Positions 26,701-35,300 of a DNA stretch of 49,773 nt are shown here, piece after piece. Below the pieces are notes generated by a model. It was given only the letters and a program-made list of their open reading frames with translations. It had not been told where the DNA came from and did no database searches. Origin of the DNA: Desulfuromonas sp. (GTDB taxonomy: Bacteria > Desulfobacterota > Desulfuromonadia > Desulfuromonadales > BM103). The translations under genes and the position numbers were made by a program. Where the stretch lies: NCBI GenBank assembly GCA_012026975.1, contig VEPG01000056.1, positions 67,871-117,643 of the forward strand, given 5' to 3'. Position 1 is the first letter of the stretch, and each line of letters opens with the position of its first letter.

Positions 26701-28715
26701 ATGGTCGTCCCCAGGTGGGCGGCATGCGAGCCGCTGGTCAGACCGGTCGCCTCGGTGACCTTGTGGCAGCTGCCGCAGGTCGCCGCGCCGCCCCAGGTCA
26801 CGCTGGCATAGTCGCCGGCAATCAGCGCCGCACCGGCCGCGCCCTGGCCCGGGCTGTGGCAGTAGGCAGCAGCACAGCTGTCGTAAGGCGCCCCGCCCTT
26901 CGCCACGTTGGCCGGATAACCATTGGTCACGTCGAGGTTGGTGTCCAGATGGGCTGTCCCGGCATTGGTCGCCTGCACCGCGCCATCGTGACAGTCGCCG
27001 CACAGCGCCTTGGCATACAGGGTGGTGGTCACGTGCTTGCCGTGACTGGCAGTGGCCGGGATCGTCGCATGGCACTCGGAGCAGTCGTTCACCGCCGTCC
27101 CCCAGGTCGGGGTCACCGCCGGGGTGCCGGTGCCGTTGTCGTGGCAGCTCGCCGTCGAGCAGGTGCCGTAGCCGTTGCCGGGCGCGTGGCTGGCCCCCTG
27201 CGAGTAACCGCCCGCCACATCGATGGTCTGATCGACGTGCTGGGCGGAGACATAGCTGCTGGCGTCGTTGGCCGCGCCGGTGTGGCAGTCCGCACAGCCG
27301 TTCACTCCGGTCGTCCCCAGGTGGGCGGCATGCGAGCCGCTGGTCAGACCGGCCGCCTCGGTGACCTTGTGGCAGCTGCCGCAGGTCGCCGCGCCGCCCC
27401 AGGTTGGTGCAGCATAGTCGCCAGCAACCAGTACCGCCCCCGCAGCGCCCTGGCCCGGGCTGTGGCAGTAAACCGAACTGCACTGTCCATACGCGGCACT
27501 CGGGGCCAACCCGGCCGTAACGCCGGTTTCTGCGCCGCGATAGGCTGCCGTACCGCCGAACAAGGCGTCCGTCCTGTCGAGATCCCAGGCGACCGTGCCG
27601 GTCACATGCCCGGAGGTGCCGGGGGATGCATGGCACTTGCTGCACGCCAGGTTGAGTTGACTGGCCCCGTTGCCGGCATGCTTGCCGTGGCTGCCGAGCG
27701 GGGACCCGCTGGCCATTTGCGCTGCCGTCCCCTTGTGGCAGTCGCCGCAAGCTGCAGCGGCACCGTTCCAGGCCGGGTTCACCGTTCCACCGATCGTCGA
27801 GCCATGGCAGTAAACCGTGTTGCAGGTCAGACCGCCGCTGCCCAGGACGTTGTTGTAACTGAGTCCTGACTGACCGCTGTAGGTACCGGTTGTCGCGCCG
27901 AAGTTGCTGAAAGAGATCGAGATATCGCTGAAGCCGGGCTTGGCCGTACTCACCTGCGGCATGACGTAATTGTTGTGGCAGTTGTTGCAGCCCAGATTGA
28001 GCTGACCGGCACCACTCCCGGCATGCTTGCCATGGGCCCCTGCCGTTGACGATCCCGTGGTCTGCGGATTGAAGGCCAGGCCGTCACCGGCCTGGGCGGC
28101 GTTGACCGTCGGGGGATTGCCGTGACAGGCGTCGCAGGCCTGTGGCTGGAAGCCGACCTTGTGCTGGTGGCAGATAATGCAGTCGGTCTGGTTGGCATTC
28201 TTGTGGTTGAAATCGGTGACACCCGCCGACGAGTTGTAACGGTGCACCGAGGTCTGGCTGTGACAGACTTCGCAGATCAGGTTCGACTGGGTCTTGTCCG
28301 CGCGACCATCGTCACCGAAACTGGTCGGGCCGGTGACCGACTGGAAGTTGACCGTGACGTTCGGCGTTCCCGGCCCGGCCCAGTTGCTGCCATCGGGGGT
28401 GTCGACGCTCGACCGGACCCGCTTGATGTTGGTGGAATTCTTGACGTGGCAGGTCGAGCAGTCGAAGCCGCCGTACTTGCCGGTATCCGTTCCCCAGTTC
28501 CCGCCCCACTTGGTCGTCCCGGTAAAACGGTTGCTGTTGTGCAGCATCGGATTGTCCGTCCAGGCGGCAGCGACATCCCCCGCGGCAAGGAAGGAACCGG
28601 TCAGGGCGAGCAACAGGCAGAAACACAAGGACAGGACTATACCGCCGGCGTGCCGTTTGCGCCCGAACGCTGCCGATGGAATAAAGGGATCGACGATGCT
28701 TTTCTGGATCGTCAC
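23757..28715 (-). CDS. Exported 43-motif multiheme c-type cytochrome, first gene of riboswitch-led operon
   Basis: The protein has 1,652 residues. The start is placed at GTG 28715, with GGAGG 6 bases upstream. The longer frame to ATG 28907 would run through the riboswitch terminator and aptamer, so it is rejected. The signal segment GGIVLSLCFCLLLALTGSF ends near VAAA. I count 43 motifs from residue ~85 to ~1,640: 31 CXXCH, 11 CX4CH (such as CNTVYCH, CSTASCH, CTTAYCH) and one CX3CH (CSTSCH). The N-terminal block CSTCH, CEVCH, CIICH, CDACH is the cluster's shared tetraheme module. A unit of about 205 residues (order CGSCH, CADCH, CSTASCH, CSECH, CGDCH, CX4CH) repeats about four times, and two copies share 275 identical bases. 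It is probably an extracellular electron conduit; the acceptor is unknown. A GEMM-I riboswitch and terminator directly precede it. Confidence 0.95.
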   Translation of the reverse strand: MTIQKSIVDPFIPSAAFGRKRHAGGIVLSLCFCLLLALTGSFLAAGDVAAAWTDNPMLHNSNRFTGTTKWGGNWGTDTGKYGGFDCSTCHVKNSTNIKRVRSSVDTPDGSNWAGPGTPNVTVNFQSVTGPTSFGDDGRADKTQSNLICEVCHSQTSVHRYNSSAGVTDFNHKNANQTDCIICHQHKVGFQPQACDACHGNPPTVNAAQAGDGLAFNPQTTGSSTAGAHGKHAGSGAGQLNLGCNNCHNNYVMPQVSTAKPGFSDISISFSNFGATTGTYSGQSGLSYNNVLGSGGLTCNTVYCHGSTIGGTVNPAWNGAAAACGDCHKGTAAQMASGSPLGSHGKHAGNGASQLNLACSKCHASPGTSGHVTGTVAWDLDRTDALFGGTAAYRGAETGVTAGLAPSAAYGQCSSVYCHSPGQGAAGAVLVAGDYAAPTWGGAATCGSCHKVTEAAGLTSGSHAAHLGTTGVNGCADCHTGAANDASSYVSAQHVDQTIDVAGGYSQGASHAPGNGYGTCSTASCHDNGTGTPAVTPTWGTAVNDCSECHATIPATASHGKHVTTTLYAKALCGDCHDGAVQATNAGTAHLDTNLDVTNGYPANVAKGGAPYDSCAAAYCHSPGQGAAGAALIAGDYASVTWGGAATCGSCHKVTEATGLTSGSHAAHLGTTMGNVTVAGCADCHSGAANDASAYNSTQHVDRTIDVTGGYSQGASHAPANGYGTCSTASCHDNGTGVAGTTPTWGTAVNDCSECHATIPATGSHAKHVTTTLYAKALCGDCHDGAVQATTAPADHLDGNVDVYDVAASDLGYPANKTKGSAYTNCTTAYCHSPGQGVTGAALIAGDYASVAWGGTAACGSCHKVTEAGGLTSGSHAAHLGTTGVNGCADCHSGAANDASTYNGTNHVNRLIDVTGTYTAGGAPGNGYGTCSTASCHDNGTGVAGTTPTWGTAVNDCSECHATIPATGSHAKHVTTTLYAKALCGDCHDGAVQATTAPADHLDGNVDVYDVAASDLGYPANKTKGSAYTNCTTAYCHSTGQSTSNGASAVPTYATVAWGGAAACGSCHKVTEAGGLTSGSHAAHLGTIMGNVTVSGCADCHTGAANDASAYNSIQHIDRTIDVAASYTAGGAPGNGYGTCSTSCHDNGTGVAGMTPTWGTAVNDCSECHARQPATGSHTKHLTGQTISPAIACAACHAGAVEATTAPPQHLDGNLDVYKTAAGDLGYPVDTAKGGAPYNSCSTSYCHSNGKGTFKTVTWGVTSTGCNFCHDNPPASGHPNDIDCSKCHNHVAAADNAFTDITKHINGTVEAQVDSCTTCHGAGAYKDPEAADPDHKSHTSVATFLAGKTISGGGLGGAGWYSVSYDASSKPLMGCGQCHPANLHRDGTVQTDLDPAGETITAPNAKLNNLAGAMFNGTKCSAVYCHSDGITDGSYTDSPNWDATAFNANLTCASCHGNSPTSGTHNWHEVGIHYKTLYDDDGTGLMPAGAAPATDAGAAHGNSTTSDTIGCQTCHNNTVSVEYNAGNTVCGTCHTDTNAPATGNEMAMIKASSTAHLDGAKTVFFASLSGFKSKSQLRNDITTETALNNSWTRTNSYKAATGTSYDAGKNAAPGWDAGAKTCSTVDCHNGITTPNWSAGSSANCLACHTTLPQ
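25615..25889 (-). repeat. Copy 1 of 615-bp-period tandem repeat (275 bp identical)
   Basis: Appears identical by eye to 26230-26504, offset 615 bp (205 codons). First mismatches are at 25614/26229 and 25890/26505. It encodes CTTAYCH's N-terminal part, CGDCH and CSECH with their spacers. Confidence 0.92.
26230..26504 (-). repeat. Copy 2 of 615-bp-period tandem repeat (275 bp identical)
   Basis: Partner of 25615-25889. More diverged units flank it on both sides, so this pair is the youngest or most recently converted in the array. Confidence 0.92.
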
Positions 28716-28796
28716 TGCCTGCCTCCAAATATTCTCTGCCAGACCGGTCTTCCGCCAAATGGCGACACCCGCGGTAGCTTTTCGTGATATCGCTTG

Positions 28797-28840
28797 AAAA
28801 TGGGGCAAAGTCCGCGACGTCGGCGCCGCAGACTTGCCCC
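28797..28840 (-). terminator. Intrinsic terminator, expression platform of riboswitch 2
   Basis: On the minus strand a long stem with 5' arm GGGGCAAGTC and 3' arm GACTTTGCCCC (with further GC pairs inside) is followed by ATTTTC. It lies 30 bases after the aptamer and 82 bases before GTG 28715. The U-run is modest but the stem is very stable. Confidence 0.75.
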
Positions 28841-28869
28841 CGACAAAAATATCCTTTGATTTCATCATG

Positions 28870-28971
28870 TTAAATCCTTCGGTAGCCCAGCCATCCCCAT
28901 TGATCATGTTGTCGGGACCCGTGGCTTTGCGTCACCGGATTACTCCGGTTTTGCCTTTATCGGCGACTTAA
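28870..28971 (-). promoter_or_regulatory. GEMM-I cyclic-dinucleotide riboswitch aptamer 2
   Basis: The minus strand reads AAAGGCAAAACC, GGAGTAATCC, GACGCAAAGCC, ACGGGTCC and GGCTGGGCTACCGAAGG, the full GEMM-I core. The ends pair as TTAAGTC/GATTTAA (P1, with one G-T). The core is almost the same as riboswitch 1, and both are followed by TTAACATG(T/A)TGAAAT. It should control the whole operon down to 8157. Ligand: c-di-GMP favoured by the G before G-C-A-A-A; cAMP-GMP not excluded. Confidence 0.92.
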
Positions 28972-29316
28972 ATGAAAAATATTTAGTTTGCCGGCTTATC
29001 CTCAGCCAAACGATCTGAACGGTTTTTTTCTCATTAGAAAGCTGACAAAAACCTCGTTTTTGTCTCAGAAAAATATCACAAAGATTTGACATGGCTAATC
29101 TTGCTGGCCATCATACAGCGATTTAACTGCTTCCTCATGCCTAGCAACAAAGGTGCCAGAGCGAGAAATTTTAATCATAAGTATTTTTTAAATTATATAA
29201 GCCAATACAGGCAGTTAGCGTGACTTAATGTTTTTCATGATTCACATTATCTAGAGATGTGTCCGGCGCAAAGCGCTCGTCAGTCACTGGTCTGGAGGGG
29301 AAATCAACAAACGCAA

Positions 29317-29346
29317 AAAGGGCGGGTGCCATGGCACCCGCCCTTT
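29317..29346 (-). terminator. Strong intrinsic terminator of the MarR-cytochrome unit
   Basis: A perfect 30-base palindrome (AAAGGGCGGGTGCC arm) is followed on the minus strand by TTGCG directly after its own T-run. It lies 50 bases beyond the stop of the cytochrome gene. A second hairpin, CAGTGGGG...CCCCACTG, lies at 29358-29381. Confidence 0.9.
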
Positions 29347-29395
29347 CCTGTTTCGACAGTGGGGCACGGAACCCCCACTGCACTTTGTTGTCAAG

Positions 29396-32300
29396 CTACT
29401 GGGGCGGACCCGACGTCCAAGGCGTCACCACGTTCCAGCCGCGGTTGGAATAATCGGTGCCGGTGCCCTGGGTGGCCCCGACCGCGCCGGTATCGACCGC
29501 TTCCGGACCGGTGCCGTCGGCAATGCCGCCAAGGCGGTGGCAGTTCTGGGCCGACGACCAGTTGGAGAGGCTGCGATTGGCGTTGATGCCGGTCGTAGCA
29601 TTCAGCTGGTAGCTGTCGTCCCACGTGTTGTGTTTGGTATCGAGACAGTTGGTGATCATCAGCTTCGGCAGGCGCGAGGCATGCGGATTGTGGCACTTGC
29701 TGCAACTGAACTTGTGATACTGGCTGTTCACGGTGGCCGCATCGATGGTGATCGTACCCCAGTTGTTCAGCGGCGGCGTGGTCGACTGGTTGTTTTCCGT
29801 GCTCGCAGGGTTCAGCGATGGCGTGTAATTGTATCTTGACGTGCCGCCATTGCGGAAACCTGTATTGCCGCCATCATTGGGGGCATTGCAGCCCTGGAAA
29901 TGCATGACCGGGTTAGTACTGCAGCCAGTGGTGCTGCCGCGCAGGTTGAAGATATTCGTCGCGCCGCTACCCGTCCCGCCGATTACCGCATTGGCGTGGC
30001 CGTTGCCGGTACTGATCCAATTGGTATCACTGGTATCGTAATCCATCGTATCGACGGTCACCGGATTGCCGCTCTTGTCGGCACTGTGGCAGGTCATGCA
30101 CAGGCCGGCCGAACCGTTCAGCGTCCAGCCGCTGGTCGGGTTGGCCGCGGCGGTGCCGTCGGCGGCCGTGGCGCCGGCCGGCTTCGGCGCGGTCCCCGGC
30201 TTGACGTTGTTGATGTCGATCCAGAAGCCGCCCAAGGAGCGCTGGCTGGCGCCGTTGCCGCGTGGTACGGCACCGAAACGCTGGGTGTTGAAGTAGGTCG
30301 TTCCGGTCTGCGGGGCACCGTCCTCCTCGTAGGGGTTGGCGTTCCAGGAGCCGCGCAGATAGGGGCGGCCGGTATAAGTTTCGGCCGCGCCGGTGCCCAC
30401 ATCGATGGCATGGTTGCGGTCGTGAACGTCATGGCAGTAGGAGCAGCGGATATCGCCGACCGCATCGCGCGTCTCGGTCTTGGCATAGTTGGAACCGGCA
30501 ACCGCCGACGTGCCGCTGGTGAAGTTGGCCGAGTGGGTCGACTGGATACGGCCGCGCTTGTACCAGAACATGTCGGTGGAGGTGCCGCCGCGCCCGCTGC
30601 GCCAGAAACCGGTGGTCCAGTTCGCGGTCCGGGTGCCGGCTGAGGTGGTGGTGTCGGTGTAAAGCGCGCCGTAGTCGTAGGGGGACTGGGCGGCGAGCGG
30701 GCTGGTCGAGAGCGGCGCGTTCGCGCCCCACTCGGAGATTTCGTCGACCAGGGTGATCGACGACGCCGTTGCCTGGGCGGTCAGCGTCGCGTCGACGAAG
30801 AGTGAGCCGGCATTGACGGTCTTGATCTTGAAGTAGCCGTTATTGGCCTGGGCGGTGGCGCCGCCGACCCTGACGTAGCGGCCGACCTTGAAGTTGCCGA
30901 GGCCGTTGCCGGCATCGACGAAGGAGCTGTTGCTGGCCGCCGAAACGATCGTCATGCTGGCGGTCCGGGTGACCGTGTTGGCCGCATTGGCATGGCACTC
31001 CCAGCAGATCTCCGCCTCGGTCGTCCTGGTCGTGGCCGAGCCGCCGAGGTGAATGCCGCCGGTAATCGGGAAGTCGACGCCGAGATCGCCGCCGAACGTA
31101 GCGGTTGCCGGAATTTCCGGCACCATGACCGCGCTCCCCTCGTGGAAGGGATGGCACTTCTTGCACTGAGCGCCCCAATTGGTGGCGGCACTGAAGGTCT
31201 CGCTGAGCTGCTGCTTCAGGTGCGAACCGTAGCCGCTGGCGGCCATGCCGTTGGCGGTGCCGCCGACCCCGGCGGGGTCGACCACGGTCGGGCCGATGTA
31301 GGGGGCCTCGTGGCAGGCCTCGCACGACAGGGCATTGGTCGATCCCCAGGTGATCGCCACCGGGTTATTGAGCGCATCGAGCCCCTTGAGGTCATGGCAC
31401 TGGCTGGTGCAGGTGCCGCCCGACCCGCTCGGCAGGCTGTAGGTCATGCCGCCGCCGAAGGTCACCGCGCCGTCGCTGTGGCCGACGTGCGAACCGGTGT
31501 TGGCGCCGCCGCCGTGGCAACTCTCGCATTTGTTGACGAAAGCGTTGATCATCTTCTCGTCGATGGTACCGGCCGCGGGACGGGCATGCTGGGCATGGTT
31601 CCCCGTCGCCGGCGCGGCATCGGCCAACAGTCCCGTATCGCTGCCGTCGTTGTGGCAACTGGTGCAGGTCGCCGGATTGCCGTTGTTGTTCCACGGCGGG
31701 GTCTCCCTGCCCATGTGACAGGAGATGTTGCGGCAGCTGCCGTAGATGTTGCTCGGCGGCATGTCGGAACCATCGGCATTGCTCGTCCCGGTTAGTGTCC
31801 AGCTTCCGGCCTGGACCGATTTGTAGAGCGGATCACCGTTGACGTTCTTCCCCTTGGTTTTCAGTCCGGTCAGATCCCATTTGACCCGACCGTTGACGTG
31901 GCCGTTGGAGCCGGGGGCCGGAGTGGAGCCGTGGCAGTCGGTGCAGGCCAGACCCTGCTTGCTGACGTGGGTCTGATGGCTCCGCCCCGGCGGCGGATTG
32001 GCCACCGTCGTGCCGTGGCAGGCGTTGCAGGTGACGTTGCTGTTCCACTGCGGGCTGGTGCCTCCCATGAAGCCGCCATGACAGTAGATGGTCTCGCAGG
32101 TCATTGTCCCCCTGCCGGGGAGAATCGTCCCGTCGGCGGCCTGGATGCCGGCATCGATCGCCGGTTGGTAAGGCGTGTAATTCACCCCGTCCTGGCCGGT
32201 GTAGTGCCCGGAATTGCGCTCGGGATCGGTCATGCCGAGATCGTAGAAGACGTTGAAGACATGGTTGATCTGCTGCTTGCCGCCAGCCACGGTCTTGGGC

Positions 32301-35300
32301 ATCTCCCCTTCGTTGCGCCAGCCGTTGTGGCAGTACTCGCAGGGGAAACCGAGCACGACCGTATGCTTGTAGTGGGTGCCGGGAGTGGTCGAGCCGGTCG
32401 CTCCGGGAATCTTGGCCAGGCCATTCGGGCCACCGTGGGTGTCCTCGAGGGGCGGGTTGCCGTGACAGCCGGTGCAGTCGGCGGTGAAACCGCCGCTGTG
32501 GCGGTGGCAGTCGGTACAATCGCGATTGTTGAAATGCGTGTAACCGTCCGTCTGCTTGGTCAGCGGTCCGGCACCATCCGGGTCGATCTCGGTGTCGAAG
32601 CGGTGATGCAGGGTAATGGAGTGACAGACCTCGCAGACCCGGTTCGAGCCGGTGCGGCCGGCGCCTGCCTTGCTGTCGGGCTGGATGTCGGCACCGGCCG
32701 GGTCATCGTTCCCCCAGTTGTTGCTGCCGGCGTTGGCATCCTTCATGACCACCGTCCGCGTTACCGGGCCGCCGCCGCCCCACTCGGGGAGGGACACCGA
32801 ACCGCGCAGCCACTTGATGTTCGGCCCACCCTTCTCGTGACAGATCATGCAGTCGAAGTTGCCGTACTTGGCGCCGGTTTCCGACGTCCCCCACTTCCCA
32901 CTCCATTTGGTGGAATGGGTGGTCACGCTGTTGTGGGTGATCGGTGAGACCAGGAAGACCGTGGACTTGGCGATCCCGGAGGTCTTGGCCGGCAGGTTGT
33001 GGCTGGCATAGGAAGAGGTGATCTCAACCTTGGTGTTGTTAACCTGCCAGTCAACGGCCGCGGCTTTGGCGGAAACGACCAGTTCGATGGTGCGCGCCTC
33101 GCGGCCGCCCAGGGTGACATTGCTGTTGCTGCCGACCGGATTGAAGTAGGACGGGTTGAAATCGGTCAGGTTGCTGTCGCTGGCCACCGCCAGACTGAAG
33201 GTCGACGAACCACAGCCGTAGGTGTCCTCGTTGCGGAAGGTGACCTTGACCGGAATCGCCCGCCCCTTGCCGACGTGATATTCGTCGTCGTCGAAGGAGA
33301 TCGACGGCGGGTTGCGCACGCAGCGGTTGTCGATCTCGATCTGGTTGACGGCATTGACCAGGCTCCCCCCGCAGTCGGGGTCGGTGCCATGAACCTCGAG
33401 AGTCACCATCTCGGGAGTCGCCACGCCGTAAGCCATGCTGCTCCACGGGCTGGTGACCGGCGTGCCGTTGATCTTGTAGGTGAAGCTGCCGACATTGCCG
33501 GTCTTGGTGAACAGCCTGGTCAGGTCGATGGCCGGACCGCCGGCCACCTGCCCGGTACGGATGGTGATGGTCGAGGGGGTGCCGTCGATGCAGGTGTTGT
33601 CCACGGCAATCGTCTGGGACGCCGTGACCACCTTGCCGCCGCAGTCGGGGTCGGTGCCGGACACCTGCAGGGTGACGTTGGCCGAGGTTCCGGCGGGGAC
33701 CAGCGCGTAGCTGTTCCAGGGACTGGTGACCGTGGTGCCGTTGATCTTGTAGGTGAAGCTGCCGACGTTGCCGGCTGCAGTGTACAGCGCCGGCAGGCTG
33801 ACGTTCCCCCCCTTGACCGTCTGGCTGGCCGGGATGGTGATGGCGGAGGGGGAGACATCGACGCACGGGCTGTAGTTGAACAGGTTGGTGTCGACCACCG
33901 CGCCGGTGGCGCCGTTGCGGAGTGAAACTCCGTAGACACCGGCCGTCCAGTCGGTCAGAGCGCCGCCGTCGTTGGTGACGATACTGGTCGCCACGGCAGT
34001 CCAGGTGGTGGTCATACCGCTGGTACTGGCCGGCATGTAGAGATAGTTGTCAAAGCGCGCCCGGGTATCGAGGGTGGTGCTCTGCGAAGAGACCGCGAGG
34101 CCCGCCAGCACCGGGTCGGTCATGGTGATGGTCACGTTGGCGCCAACCTGGGTCCAGGTGTTGCCGTCGGCCGACTGGAAGGCGCTGAAGACGTTGCCGT
34201 TGCGCACCAGCCGCAGCCAGCGGGGCGGGGTGATGCCGGTGGTGGTGGTGAAGGCGGCAGTGCCGCCGGCGGTGGTGCGCCGACCAAACATCGCGCCGCT
34301 GCCGGGGGTGACGAAGATCCCGGCATACATGCTGTTGGTGGCGGTGCTGGCGCGTACCATGATGCCGGCCTTGGCCGCCGTGTTGGTGTTGAGCAGCGAG
34401 TCGACACGGACGTCAATGGTAAAGCTGCCGGTCGCGTTGTTCTGATAGAGATAGGTCAACGAGTCGGTGGTTCCCGGCGTGGTGTTATTGATGTTCCCCC
34501 GTCCGTTGAGTTGCAGATCGCCGTCGACAATGGCCGGCGCCGCGGAGGCAAAGCCGCCGATGTCGCTCTTGACCCATTTGCTGTCGAGGATCGTGCCGTG
34601 GAAGCCGTCCGACTTGCTGCTCACCGCGCGATAGACCAGGCCGGTCTGGTCGGTTTGGTAGCCGACCTGATCGCCGCTGCTCACCGGCACCGGCGCCAGC
34701 GTCAGCGGGTTGCCGTTGGCCGACTGGCCGTCGGGGATCGTGACGTAGCCCGGTTCGCTGGTCACGGTATCGGGATTCAGGGCCGCCACCACCAACGCGG
34801 AGTAGGCCGTCGAGCCGGACCAGGTCACCGACAAAGTCGAAGCAGCAGTTCCCGCCGGCGAGTTGCTGGACTTGTTGGCGGCGGTGAAAACCGAACCACG
34901 GGCACCGTAGTTGACCGGCGCCAGGCTGGCGGTGAAGCCGGTTGCCTGGGTCATGGTGGTCGAGGTGCCGCTGTCGGCGGTCGCGTAGAAGACCATCCCG
35001 CCGTCGGCATAGCTGACGTTGTTGCGGAAGGTCAGGGCGGTAGCGTTGGTTGCCGTGTCGGCGTTCACTGAATAGCCGCTGTTCAGCGGCACCGGCTGGG
35101 TCTGGCTGACCCCGGCGTAGGTGGCGGCAAAGAGGTTGGCGTTGCTCACCGAGTTGGCGCTGTTCACCCAGCTGGCAACCAGGTTGGTGCCGGAAGCGCC
35201 GGCGATGTCGGCCTCCTTCAGATAGCCGACCCAGACCGTCATCCAGCCGCGGGTGGCGGTCGGCAGCTCGCAGCTGCTGCCAAGCTGGGTCAGGGTCTTG

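Larger units (their letters stand above)
28716..29395. other. Intergenic region between the two minus-strand cytochrome operons (680 bp)
   Basis: It holds riboswitch 2, its terminator, the upstream unit's terminator (29317-29346) and an AT-rich promoter region (about 28975-29260). A perfect 9-bp inverted repeat, GACAAAAAC...GTTTTTGTC, lies at 29044-29064 upstream of the aptamer and could be an operator. I see no gene and no clear promoter hexamers. Confidence 0.6.

Noticed and set aside
28716-28907. Upstream extension of the 43-motif cytochrome to ATG 28907
   Set aside because: It would be translated from the riboswitch aptamer and terminator. GTG 28715 has an ideal GGAGG site and precedes the signal peptide.
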